Positions 12,001 to 27,736 of a stretch of DNA of 64,000 nucleotides are shown one piece after another. A model generated the notes under the pieces. The model had not been told where the DNA came from and did not search any database. It saw nothing but the letters and a program-made list of their open reading frames with translations. The stretch is taken from NCBI GenBank assembly GCA_905250075.1, contig CAJNOP010000014.1, positions 2,020,991 through 2,084,990 of the forward strand, written 5' to 3'. The stretch is from Rotaria sp. Silwood1. Lineage: Eukaryota > Rotifera > Eurotatoria > Philodinida > Philodinidae. Within the stretch, counting starts at the first letter, position 1. Each line of letters opens with the position of its first letter. Made by a program: the position numbers and the translations under genes.

Positions 12001-15000
12001 TAAGTTCATTTTTTAAAAGATAAATTTCAAGTTGTCGACCATAATTTCAGTTCAAGAAAACTATTATCGGAATGTATCATCAATCATATTTTTTACAACC
12101 TAAGAACTTTGTCATCCAGCAATTTGTTTCAAAATAAACATTTCTATGAAAGATATAAATTATTTATATATTGTTTTTTTTTTAGGTAGTAAAGGAAAAT
12201 TATCTTCATCAACAATGATGACTGATCCACCAAGTGATTCAACTCCGGAACAAATCTTATCATATGTTATTCAACGACAATTATCAATATTACGTGCAAG
12301 TAAATTTTTAGGTGGTATGAAATTAGATTATTTAAAATATTGTCTTTCATATAAATCAAATTCATCGTTAATGACTGGTTCACGTCTTTTACAATTAAAT
12401 ACATTTATGCAATCACAATCAACTATTGATTGGTTACGTCATCTACGTTCATTATATTATTGGCCATGTGCTAAACAATTATTTTTACGAGAAATATATC
12501 AATTAACTGGTATAATAACACGTAAACGTTCAATGAATATGTGTGGTAATGGTCATATGGGTTCAATAAGAAGTTGTGATTTACAATCACCAGGTAGTTT
12601 TTGGCGAGCTTTTGAAGATATTCATCATATTCAATTTGATAATGAATCTATTATTGATCATGATAAATGGCATAATGATTTTCAACAATATCTTATTGAT
12701 AATAAATTAAATAATGAAAAAGTAAGATTAATGTGATTATATAAGTTTTCATTCAGACAAAAATATTTCAACGTAAAAAATAAGTCTCATAATGTTAGAT
12801 GCCTTATTCGATAGCTCAGTGTCGCTTCTATTACCAATTGAAATTCTATGTCAAATGGTTTTAGTATGACTGATTTATGAAGTAATTTCTACATGAAAGT
12901 TGACGAGAATCGTCGAAAATTGATCGATATCTTCGGCTAATTTTAATCATTTGCCTTGAAAATTTCACAAGCGCAACCATTGATAGAGAACAGATCTATT
13001 CTGAGATCGTCTCACGCGGGAACCTTTCCAACTGTCGAATCGCTTTCAAATCGGGAGTGTGTTCATAATCTAGATCCTAATGAGCTATGAATACCCTGAA
13101 AAGAGTTCGTTCTGCTAGCTTATTGCTGTCGAGGTATTGCATTTCCACGGCATTTTTAAACAGAAAACTGTGATCCTTCTCAGGAGCATTAGAAAAACTG
13201 AGTTTCGAATTTTAACTTGAAACTTTGCACAGAGAAAGGTCTCAATAAGAATCATTTATTGTGGAAGTTTCAGACATTTTGATTGGTCCTAGTCTGAAAT
13301 AATAACATTGGAATTCGGCAGTGTGTATGAGCGATGTACAAGCATGCTTTTACCATAGCTGTATCTTAAGATAGGAACAAGCAAAAGAACTAAAACTTTC
13401 ACAATAAATGATTCTCATTGAGACCTTCCTCTATGCAAATTTTCAAGTCAAAATTCGAAAATCAGTTTTTCTAATGTTCCTGAGAGGAACCACGATTTTC
13501 TGTATAAAAATACCCTTGTAAATGCAATATCTCGACATCAATAAGCTAGCAGCACGAACTCTTTCCATGGTATTCATAGCTCATTTGGATCTAGATTATG
13601 CAAGTACTCACGACTTGAAAGCGATTTGACAATTGAAAAGATTCCCTCATCAGATAGCGAAGGTTTCTTCGTAGCTCAAGATTGCAGGTTATTCGAGTAC
13701 CTTATCTGTGGTACAATGTAGATATGCGAATCAATATTTGTTAACTAGAAAATGGAATTTAACGCATTTAAATAGTAGACAATCGTAAAACAAGTCTTGG
13801 TTGAACCCTAGAGAAAAAGACTAGGATTTCGATTTTCAATCCTTTGCAATAAGGTCAATTGAACTTTGATTGCTGCTTGCGATTATGATTTACTGAGCTC
13901 TATTTGTAGTCAAAATATCAAGAAAATATAATTGAAGTTCATGTACTTTTTACCAAGTAGCAGGACTTCTTGCAACTACTGTAAGAAAGAATTCGATGTG
14001 ATTTGATCTCTATCATATATTCTGAAAATCGAACATATAAAATCCTGAGATCTATACGAATTAAATTTCTTCTATCTATTTCTAGACTCAATTATGGACA
14101 GTTGATACATTTGAATTTCCGTTAACTAAAAAATCAACTGTACTTCAATTACCCGAATGGAATGGATTACGTCCAATGAATTTAACACCAAAAGTAACTG
14201 TTATCTACGCATTTTCTAATACTGGTCAATCAATTGAACCATATTTTATATTTCCGATTTCACTTCGTGATAATACATTAATAAATGAAGAAGATTCATT
14301 TAATGAATTAGGTCATTTAACACCACAAATATTTCTTTCATGGATTGAAAATAATCTTAATGAAAAAAGTAAATTCTATAATGTAATCTAATATTCATGA
14401 TATGAAATAAATGTAATTTCTTTTTTTTGTTTTTGTTGGTCTAGATCATTCACCAATTGTTCTAGTTTTTTGTTCACGTTTACCTGTTCTATCATCAATG
14501 GTATTAACATCACTTGAAAAATATCAAATCTATCCATATGGTTATCCATATACACGTACATTACCATTTCGTTATTTATTTGAACGACGTGTACGTAATA
14601 ATCGTTCAACAAATTTAATGAGTGAATTATGGAAAAAAAAATTATTAGATGAACAACGTACACATGTATTAAAAAGTTTAAATTGTACAGTTAAAAATAT
14701 AAAATATTATTTTCAACAAATATGGTCACAAATAATATATGAAAAACGTGATGATGATGAGAATGATGAACATAAAACATATGAAGATAAATGTCAACAA
14801 GCATTTCAACAAGCAAATATACAAATTAAACTTCATATGAATAATACCCATAATAATAATAATAAAAAGAAAAATACAATTAAATTAACACCAAAAAAAA
14901 ATTCAAAAAAAATAATTCAATCATTTAATCATTTATCAACTGAATTAAATGAATCAACAACAAATAATGATGAAATTGTTGATCAACTTAATCATTTATT

Positions 15001-15178
15001 AACTATTATTTGTCAATTTAAAGAACAAATCACATCAGCAAATTTATCACAAATTCTTAAAATGAAAAATCATGTTCAACAAACTACCGATTGTAAGCAT
15101 GCAATATTAAGAAAAAGTTCATATCCAACGTGTTCAGTTCCATTTTCATTGATCCATACCTGTGGATATATAATATGA
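9029..15178 (+). CDS. tandem DDE_1 (pogo/Tigger-like) transposase-derived protein
   Basis: Exons 9029-9048, 9111-9845, 10911-11296, 12186-12721, 14086-14368 and 14445-15178 join in frame to about 897 residues. A start at 9103 without the first 62-bp intron is possible. Half A has a CENP-B-like helix-turn-helix candidate (residues about 40-95, ending SFTRWLILYEKDN), then ADTLIIDDG, LFALTPSGKFSNQLIICKQG, the block AILFDPRTTLLTPEF and a late helix IIHTIWYSLRTL. Half B repeats the order: LWTVDTFEFP (compare the family's NVDETGF), PKVTVIYAFSNTGQSIEPYF, PIVLVFCSRLP where DDE_1 enzymes have LxxDNxxxH, and IKYYFQQIWSQI. Of the catalytic acids only the first is plausibly kept. There are no terminal repeats around the gene, and long introns interrupt it. 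This fits a domesticated DNA-binding protein. The codon use is typical of the window. Assignment rests on motif order, not on a search. Confidence 0.65.
12995..13665. repeat. near-complete palindrome in intron 4 of the DDE-derived gene
   Basis: The left arm (12995-13303) and the reverse complement of the right arm (13361-13665) match closely. Shared strings include ATCGCTTTCAA, ATAATCTAGATCC, GAGCTATGAATACC, GATTCTCATTGAGACC (one mismatch) and TTCTCAGGAGCATTAG against CTCTCAGGAACATTAG. The loop is only about 57 bp, so the transcript could fold into a hairpin of about 300 bp within the 1.36-kb intron. It has no ORF. A diverged relative lies at 26817-27180. Confidence 0.85.
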
Positions 15179-16636
15179 GAAAAAGCCTAAAATGGTTCCC
15201 GTTCATGTCCCCTACTAGTGAAAATTTATGTTTGCTTTATTGAGAGTCAAGTATTCCGGAGAAAATCAGAACGAAGAGTGTAAGAAATCACCAAGATTTA
15301 TTTTTCTGGAATTTATTAGATTTATCTATTGATAGTATATGATAAGTTTTAACAGACTGGTACGTTATTCTGAGTGTCATTCTTGCTCATACTCTAATCT
15401 AGGTGCTTGTTCTTGGCCTGATTTCTCCTCTCTAATGATAAAATATGTATAGAAGAAGGTTATAGAAAAATCCCGAAAGTTACTGATAGGTCATACAATC
15501 CAACCCTTTTAAGCTTTTTCTTATCTTAAGATGCTCTATCAAATTAATTGAATATAAACTTCAAATCTTCAGTTTTTCGATCGAAGTCACTACTGCGATT
15601 CGAAAAAATATTGATTGAAATGGAACAGTACCTTCTCTTCAATACTTTCATATATTTATATTAGTAAACTTCTAATAAAACATTAAAAGACGAATAACTG
15701 TTGGTTGTTCATCTCTAATTGTCCGTTCATTAGACTTCATTTAAGATAATGTTAAATTCGTGAATGATTGAATTGAAATATTACCAACATAAAGAATATT
15801 CTTGTAGGTATATTGAAAAATATGACGTAAGAAATAAATCGATAGCATTTTTTCTTTGTTTATGTTCAAAAATTTCAGAGATCCTTCAACAGCTAAGAAG
15901 TCTTTAAATAAATTTAAAAATCAAAATAATGCACTATCAATTATTTTTTTATTTCCATTCAGTCATCAGTAGATTATTGAAGTTATATGAAGGAAGAAAA
16001 AAAGCCTCAACAGAGTAACTTATAGTTATTAACCTAATAATGACATCAAAACTTACTTTCATTCATCATACAATGCATAAAAAATTTTCCTTATGTGCAT
16101 TTATGTACGTTCTACCTTCATTCTACATCTGTCTATTATTAATTAGTAATTGTTCATTTTGCGTTTTTTTTCATGTATTCATTGGGATACAATATTTCAC
16201 TAGAATCTTTCGTTGTGATTTTGACAACTGTTTTCTCGTAGTCCAGATCTCGGTAACTTTCCTTTTCCATGGTTCCAATCAGCAGGGCCAAGACTAAAAT
16301 ATAATCCCGCTCATCTCTAGTCAAGAGACGTCTTTTGTTCGATTCCAGATAAATCCATACATTGGATTCCTATCTTCAAATTTTTACTATTCTTCGGCTA
16401 GCGATATCTTGAGACCAAGCCTCTCGGTTAATCTCAGCTTTGGTATCGGTCTCGGTGAAAATTATTATTGTTGCAGTTCTTCGAACGAGACTGACCGAGA
16501 CCGAGACAACCAGGTCCCAAAAGTCTCACTTGAATATCGATCTCGTTACATTCCTATCGTCGCCTGTATACTATTCACTTGGGATTTTTATGTTGTTTTT
16601 CCTTCAGTTCAATTATCAGCAACCCTAAATGGAACG
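15179..16636. other. intergenic region with a CGAGACC-type repeat at its right end
   Basis: No coding exon is supported here. An open frame at 16040-16297 is cysteine- and phenylalanine-rich without a domain. From about 16240 the sequence is repeat-derived, and the interspersed repeat at 16395-16535 lies directly upstream of the next gene. Confidence 0.5.
16395..16535. repeat. interspersed CGAGACC-type repeat, copy 1
   Basis: This short segment carries CTCGGT/ACCGAG words in both orientations around the core AAAATTATTATTGTTGCAGT. The same core flanked by GGTCTCG and CCGAG recurs near 46755-46815, and a looser relative is in the GPI intron at 19728-19858. The long open frame running through it into the next gene is accidental. 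Confidence 0.65.
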
Positions 16637-17080
16637 ATGGATAATACAGAGAATGTTCATCCGCCTTCGACATCATCCGAACCTACTCCTTCCACAAATT
16701 CAATAATACCATCTACAAGTGATAAACGTTCAATTGATGAAAATGATCAACCACATATAGCAAAACGTCTCCGTTCATCTTGTTCTCAAGCAAGTAATAA
16801 TGTTAATACAACAACAACAACAACAACAACAGGTATTAAATGGATTCCACCATCAAAACAACTTGTTACACATTTACAAAGTCAATCATCATCATTATTT
16901 CAGTTTACTTTATCACTGATACATACAATATTTACATCAACCGATAATCATCTTACAGATGAACATTCTCGTTGGTTACATTCAACACTTAATTTATATG
17001 ATCATAACTATAATAGTGAGAAAATAAATGTCCTTATTGAAACCGCATGTAAAGTCGCAAAAATAAGTCTTGTCAGATAA
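16637..17080 (+). CDS. unrecognised 147-residue Ser/Thr-rich protein
   Basis: An ATG at 16637 opens 147 residues ending in TAA... I place the stop at 17078-17080. An upstream extension of the frame is repeat-derived, so I start at this Met, which lies about 30 bases after an acceptor-like CCTTCAG. Residues 1-75 are low complexity: many S, T and P, a possible nuclear signal AKRLRS, and a TTTTTTTT run from an ACA repeat. Residues 80-147 look folded, with helix-like stretches (FQFTLSLIHTIFTS, EKINVLIETACKVAKI). I do not recognise the family. GPI starts 255 bp downstream on the same strand, close enough for a shared transcript. A small nuclear protein is a guess. Confidence 0.6.
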   Translation: MDNTENVHPPSTSSEPTPSTNSIIPSTSDKRSIDENDQPHIAKRLRSSCSQASNNVNTTTTTTTTGIKWIPPSKQLVTHLQSQSSSLFQFTLSLIHTIFTSTDNHLTDEHSRWLHSTLNLYDHNYNSEKINVLIETACKVAKISLVR

Positions 17081-17310
17081 GTCGAAAAAAAAAAAAACAA
17101 AAGGACAAATCTTTGTTTTATATTCTTTCTTTCCCTCTGTCTCTTTCTGTAATGTGTTTTTTTTTCGTTTTTCTTTTTGGTCAGATATATTTTCGACCAT
17201 TAATCTCATTTGTTTGTATTTGAAAATAAATATGAATTGTTTAAAAAGAAAAAAAAAAAAAAAAAGAAAATTTAATTAATCTTATCAAAAAATTGATTGC
17301 TGATTATTGT

Positions 17311-17335
17311 AGATAAATAAGAAGAGAAACAAAAA
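17311..17335 (+). promoter_or_regulatory. acceptor-like AG just upstream of the GPI start
   Basis: TGATTATTGTAG at 17301-17312 is an acceptor-like site 24 bases before the GPI ATG, with no donor or coding exon joined to it. It could be a spliced-leader trans-splice site (trans-splicing is known in bdelloid rotifers) or the end of a 5' UTR intron. Similar sites precede the starts at 16637, 24720 and 31990. Confidence 0.35.
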
Positions 17336-20568
<3,233 letters not shown>

Positions 20569-20898
20569 ACAATATAGACAAATATTCGTTGCAGCGTTTA
20601 GATAGCTTAACATGATCCTGTAGTAGATCCATTTATATTTTATTTCTTCTTATTTTATTCTATTTTAGAAATAGAAAGAAAAAAAATAGAACGTAAAACA
20701 TGAGTAAATTCCAAAGCAATTCATATAGTATAGATATATATATATACAATATACAGTTGTGTAATGATGACATATGGCTTGTAATTGATCAGTTTGTTCA
20801 ATAGTCATGTTTGTTTTTATAATATTACTTCCCTAGAGTGTATTTCAATCCTTATTGTTCCTTTCCATTTCTAATATTATTATGTTCTACATTTAGAA

Positions 20899-20904
20899 AA
20901 TAAA
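20899..20904 (+). terminator. poly(A) signal of GPI
   Basis: AATAAA lies 331 bases after the GPI stop, the first canonical hexamer on this strand that I see after the stop. Confidence 0.45.
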
Positions 20905-21019
20905 GACTAGTCAATAAATAAATTCATCTCTTTCAATAATAAAAATTTTCATTGGCATAACCTGTATAATAATACTTTAGATTAATAACCTTTTTTTTTT
21001 TTAATCTCAAATAATTTAA

Positions 21020-23239
21020 ATGGTAAAGCTAAAAAAGGAAAACATATATATTTATGTTTCTTTATTTTATGATTGTTATTTTTATTAGAAACCAATGCTT
21101 CTTCAAGCACATAAACGTTCCTTAACTAAAGTTTATTATAATCGTGAAAGTGATCTTTTATTTTCAGCTGGTAACGATACAGTTCCATCTGTATGATCTA
21201 TAGATGTTAATTGGGATTCAACAGCATTTGTATAGGTATCTGGTGGTAGTACTGTTCGTGTTTAGGATATTCAAACAGGATGCGAACGAAATCTTTATCA
21301 ACTTAATATACCATATCGTTGTTGTGCATTTAGTTATCATGGCAATATAATTTTATATACCAATGATGATTTTATGGATAAACTATGTGAAATGTATTTA
21401 ATAGATATTAGAATGCGAGGTATGTTGTTTTTGTTTTAGTAAATAATTGATTGAAGTGTGCTTTTTTTTTGATAGCCAATAAAAGTTTATCAGTTTGTAT
21501 AAATATAATACAAAAAAGGACTTCGAAAAGTAATAAGTAGTTTATGGGATACTTGGATGAATTTATTGTAACTGGTCATGATAATGTTGAAATTGTTTAA
21601 TAGGATATTAAAGTAGAATGTAATTTATTGTCTATTGTTTTTTTTGATAATAATCAATTGTTTTAGGCTATAAATCATGTACGCAGAGAAAAATCACATC
21701 AAGGACAAATAATGGATTTACAAACAAATAACGATTTGACGTTTCTAATTTCATCATCAAAAGATCGCACAGCTAAAGTAAAATCATTTTATGAAAAATT
21801 AAAAGTTCTGACTATAGAACAGGATATATCTAGGCTTGTTGAAAAAGACTTCATCTATTTGATGATGTACGTGTTATTAGGTTCTACTAGGTCTAGAGAA
21901 GTGAACCAAAACCATTATGATTCCTTCAATTCGATTGAAACATAATAAAACAGTTATGCAGTACTGAGATACAAAACTATTTTACAATTCATTATCATTC
22001 GTTAATATATTTTTAAATGTTAACCTTTGATTAATTTTTGACTAGAATCTTTAAGACGTGACCGTCTTTTCTATTTCGATTGTCCAAATTGTTATTTTAG
22101 TGTTGATGCTGAATAACTGAATAAGAACGTGTGGAATAAAAATATAGGTAAGTATGCTCTTCGTCGAAAACTCACATCGTCAACTCGACGTGGAAATTTA
22201 CGATGCGTTTTCACGTTGTGTCGGCGATGTCAAATTTCGACGATCTTGTTTTCGGCGAAGAGCATTACATTCAATCAAACTTATTACTTCACTAATGAAT
22301 AGTCTATTTATATATCAAATGCTTTCCTTTTAATTAGGAGACATTAGAATCTCGTTATCATCGAACAAAAAAGTAGATATTAATACGACGTAAAACAATT
22401 ACATACATTTGGAGTCTTTGAATGTCAAAACATAAATTGGTTTGTTTATATCATTAGATAATACTTAAAAATTTAGTTTTTTAAGTATCATCTTGTTATT
22501 TCAACTCAACCAATGCAAACTTTAATTAGTAAAAAGTTCCGTGCAAAAACATTAATGTCATTCGACTTTCAGTTAATCGTCAACATAATGAGAAAAAACA
22601 TAAAATCATGCTTCAAATTCCTAGAAATTAATTCGATCACAAAGAATATCTATTCGTACACTATTAAATAGTGGAGATCTGTCTCTACAAGTCTACATAT
22701 ATTTCTTTTTTATAAGCAGAAATGATCGAAAAACTTACACTCAATTTTCACATAAAAAAAAATTGTTTTTTTTGTTTCTAGTTGTTAGATATTGAAACAT
22801 TTGAAAACATATAAAACTGAACGTCCGATTAATTCTGCGGAAATCTCACCACTTAAAGATCATGTGTTACTTGGTGGTGGTCAAGAAGCTATTAAAGTAT
22901 TTATTTTTGATAATATTTCAAACATTGCTTATTCTTTATTATTTTGAATTATTATTTAGGTCACACAAACTGCAGTTCAAACAGAAAAATTCGAAGCTCG
23001 ATTTTTTTTATTTAACATTTGAAGAAAAATTTGCTCGAGTAAAGGGTTACTTTGAACCTATCAATAACATTGATATACATCTTGATGGAAAAAGGTATAT
23101 TAAACATATATCTATAAATGTTTCAATTTTATTTTTTGTATTAATATTTAATTTTAGTTATGCTAGTGCAAATGAAGATGATCTTGTACGGATAGATTAT
23201 TTTGATAATGATTATCTTGATTATGATGTTGTTTATTAA
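21020..23239 (+). pseudogene. EIF3I: eIF3 subunit i (WD-repeat) pseudogene with introns retained
   Basis: The start ATG (21020-21022) is followed at once by a 66-bp intron, then KPMLLQAHKRSLTKVYYN, which matches the conserved eIF3i N-terminus. Further blocks are [80 protein letters not shown] and the C-terminal RIDYFDNDYLDYDVVY. The functional protein is the WD-propeller subunit of translation initiation factor eIF3. This copy is broken. In-frame stops are at 21194, 21233 and 21263, two of them where eIF3i has Trp. Further stops lie near 21598, and single-base frameshifts near 21548, 22795 and 23009 (an expanded T run). About 20 residues of the first WD repeat are deleted. GT-AG introns are kept, so it is a decayed duplicate and not a retrocopy. 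Confidence 0.88.
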
Positions 23240-24719
23240 ATGTTGTTGTTTTGTTTATTTGTTATTGTTATAAAACAGTATAAGCACAAAAAAAACTGAA
23301 TAAAAAAAGTCAATGCATGATTATTGTTAAAGAACTTCTCTTTTTTTTTTGTACTTAATCAAGGAAGAAAATTTAGTAGTAATATCAGTTGAGGTTTTCG
23401 AAAGTCTTTTTACTTCTCGCGTTTCAGAATAGAAGATAATTCACAAGGTGCAATAGGAGATCACGGATTTTCCAAAAAAGCTTTTTTTATTGAAATCCAA
23501 CGGATTTCTTCAGATTTAGCACATATAGTCCAGCTGTTGAATACAAAAGACTATTGTTTCTAATAAAAAAAGTGTGCCTCTGGCACTAAGTATTAAAAAA
23601 CACCTGTTTAAATTCAAAGACGAAACGTGAATTTCCATACAAGAACCCATGTGATTGACAGTCGACAAAAACTATCGGTTTAACATTTGCTATACTAGTA
23701 GTTGTTCTCTGGTCGATAATCTATTACTAGTGGAGCCAACTAACCTGCAACATGGGAAGACTATGGCTTTTCATTGGATCTTATGAGTTGGGTTGAAGTA
23801 CCTAACTCTGTTTTCCTACAGAGAAAATTTTGGAGAAAAACCTTCTAAAATATTTCATGGATCTCAAATATAAAATAAAAAATTATATTATGTGCGCAGA
23901 AAACAAGATAAATGCTGAAAGTCAATTGAATATCGATATATTATAATTAGCATACAATCGTTTGACGAACTAAGAAATTTTAACTTCTTTCAAAGAAAGA
24001 AATCAATGAGTATTGATTGATCTATGCCGTAATATTCAATAAATATATACAGAAGCTAAATCAATGGAATGAAGAATTCTTTGACATGAATAATATATTA
24101 TCTATGTTGTATGAGTATAATAAATTGCACAACAATTGGAGAGAGATCATGTGAAAATTTCCTTAGATTTAAATGCATATGGAATAAAACATTTCTCAAT
24201 GATAAACTGATTTTTTTAAGACTATAATGATCTTGTTTTCATTGTTACGATCAAATTCATTGATCTATCACTAAATTCAATGAAATTTTTCTTTAAAAAA
24301 GTAATTACCGTACACAATGACTGACTTGTATGATCTTTTTAGGGTAGAAGAAAGAATAAAAAGAGCATGTAACTCTAACTTATATGATTATATATGCATA
24401 TGAATTTCTTTCTTGTGTACACTAAGACAATCATTTCTAACCTAATACGTAATTTTCTCTTACAGAATATAAACTATTTTTTTTTCTCTTACAATATATG
24501 TGAATACAAATCGTCCACATCCTTTTTTTTTTCTTTGTAGATTTTCTTTTTCTATTTAAATCATGTGTCTGTATATGAATATTAATTGATTAGTCTTATT
24601 TCTGATGTCTTTAGATGCCTATATATTGAAACCTACAATCGAAACAAAGGTTTTCATTTTTACTTCTTTGTATTTATATAAAATTTTTTTTTTATATTTA
24701 GAAAAGAAAATCAATACCA
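23240..24719. other. intergenic, no gene seen
   Basis: AT-rich DNA between the eIF3i pseudogene and the JADE gene. I find no exon. TTTATATTTAG ends at 24701, 19 bases before the JADE ATG, and resembles an acceptor without a local donor. Confidence 0.5.
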
Positions 24720-27702
24720 ATGACAGACACAAGTAACCAACAAATTGATTCACCATTATCATCAAATGATAGTAATAGCAATCATATGAATAATCATATA
24801 GAAATTCCATCGACAACACTTTCTAATCGTCGATCACAACGACGAAGAATAGTAAGATAAAAGAAAAACAAAAAGAATGTTGAATATTTTTTTTTTTTAT
24901 AATAGAATGCTCAATCACAAATGCGAAGTAGTTCATTAACAACAACTATATTAAAAGAAAATGGTTGTACAAATGAATGTTCATTAGAAACAACAAAAGA
25001 AAATGATAATAAACAACAAGAAAAATCTTCTACACCTTTATATCTTGATAAACTTGTATTTAAAACATCAAAATTAAATCCAAAATCATCTTATTGGACA
25101 GTAATTGATCGACAAGCTGAATGGTATAAACTTACAATACCAGTAAATCAATCAACAAATAATAATACAAAAGAATCATCATTAATAGTACCTTATCGAT
25201 TATTATCAAATATATTAGAACGAAAAAAATCAAATTTAAATATGAATGATCATAATGATGAAATAATGTATGTAAATGATGAAATTAATTTTTATAAACA
25301 ATAGTGAATAAATACGACATATAAAATTCTTGGTTTCAGTAAATAATTGATTTAAATATTGCATAGAATGAAGAATTATTTTCTTCTATATTGTAAACAA
25401 AAAAAAAAAAAACACCTTGCTGTACTAAAAACCTTCTAAGACTATTGTAAAAACAAATTCGTTTTAGTAATTTAATCTGACATTGAAAAACCAAGATTAT
25501 GAAAATATCCTATCTAATGTTAAATGCTTTGTATACATTGCATTATAATAGAAATCATGATCTAATAATTTACGATCATATTGAAACTAAAAACAAATAC
25601 CACAATTGAACTCAATCTAAAAGAATATAACAAACTCGATAGAGTTTAAAGTGAGAGGTGATTCGATTTCAAGGCTTCCATGTAGTTGAGATAAGTTTGC
25701 CGAAAGCTTATTTTCGAAATCTAAAGTAAATAATCATTAGCTTAATCGATATATAAACCAATTAATTTAGCAAAATTTCATTTTTCTTTCGAATAATAAA
25801 AACCACAGGTTTCTAGCTACTTTCATTTTTGAGATATTCTACAAAAATATCATGGCATATTATATTTTAGCATTAAGAATAAACAATATCATAACATGAC
25901 TAATGCAGATTATCATTATTCTAAAAATATATGATGTCCTTCAGTATAACTTAATAGAACTTGATTGAAACGATATTAATCATCATTAATAGTTTATGAA
26001 AAGAATTTTCCATGATACAAATTAGATAATTACGAGTAACAATATATCTAAATTCAAATAATTAATCAAATTCCTTTTGTACGAATTAGCATATTTTTTA
26101 CATGAAAATAAATATTAATTGTTATATTATAAAAGTATTCTATCTGTGTTATGCACGATCGTAAAAAGTGCAGTACAAATGATAGTTTCAAGAAAGAAAA
26201 AATTAAATGACATAAATTTGATTCCTTGTGGATTTTTCTTATTTTCTTAGGAAAAATATGCTGATTACTCTTGAGATGTTTTTTTTTTTTCTCTTATCAA
26301 TAATATAATAAATTCGATTAATTATCTTCACTCAATCTGGGACATACAATTGCAATATTTACCTAATCTTATATATTTATATATATAGCGGTTGTTAAAA
26401 TTATCTAACCAAGTATAAATTCAATTTTCTCCTCTTGTAGCAGATGCTGTAAAGAATTTAAATGACTATCTTAATAGAGAAAATTGTTACTAATAAAGTT
26501 ATGAGAACGATATATTGCTAGAATCTTCGATTTATAGAAAATCAAAATCCTAAAGTTTTCAGCTTTCGAAATGCATTGTTTTTTTGAAAATGCAGAATTA
26601 TAGAGCAGAGCACTCCCAATAAAATGAGATATCTCTGAGCTCTGTGTAACACGTGTTTCCTAAGTTTTACCAAGTTTACGCAAAGTCAAAAAGTCGTAAC
26701 AAAAGAAAAAAATTCGTTAAGCTTTCCATGAGTTTGGTGCAACTCATGAGAGAATCGATCTTGATCTCAATTCACTTTTCCACTGAGACGGTATTTATTT
26801 GAATGTGAGCCATAGAAAAGTCTAGAATAGTTTGTTTTTCTGAATCTTCGCTCTTGAGATATCCAAATTTCCCTAGATCTTTGTAACTAAAAGCTGTGGT
26901 TCTTCTCAAATTACGTAAAAAATCGACTCAGTATATTCTATTCTGACATATTAAATAATCGAAATTCTCTGATGTATAAAAACCTATCTCTTTTAGCTAA
27001 AGAAAATATGAAAAAAGCTAAAGTTTGCACCATCAACTAATTTTATTAAGAACTTTGTTCACGCAAATTTTGAAGACAAAACTCGAAAGTTGATTTTTCA
27101 AGCTATCGGAGAGACCGTAGATTTTTATTTGACAATCCAATAAAATATTGAGATTTCAAAAACAAATCGTTCTAGACTATTGTATTATTCATTAATATCT
27201 GTACTATAATTAAAGAGAGTTGGCTGCAGCCTTAACAATTTGGCAACAGTAAAAAAAAATTATCTGAAAACTTCAACATCTTCAAATCGAAGGTGTTTAA
27301 TTTTGCTGAGCGTGTTCTCCTCTATCATTCTCTATTGTTCAAACGAACTTTTATCATTGGACACTAAACATTGATAACTAAAGTTTTTGGTTTTATAGAA
27401 ATCCTGGTTTTTGAGAATATACTAAGAAATTTAATTTCTTCATAATTTTGTTCGAAATAATTTGTACTATATAAATTCTTTATAACATTTACTGTAAGAG
27501 CAAAACATTTAATTTACATTTGGTGCCATAATTTTGATGATCAATGTATAGAATTGAATAATTTTATTTTTACACTTTTATTTTTAGTGATACAACTGCA
27601 TTAATAATGAAAGTAGTAATGCATGAACTTGATTATGATATGGATGATGATGATCTTCAATATCTCGAAGAATTAAATCAATATATAAACACTAATCGTA
27701 TG

Positions 27703-27736
<34 letters not shown>

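Noticed and set aside
21712-21945. 77-codon frame that could be taken as a small WD-like gene
   Set aside because: Its first part is an eIF3i exon (SSSKDRTAK) and the remainder reads through the following intron.
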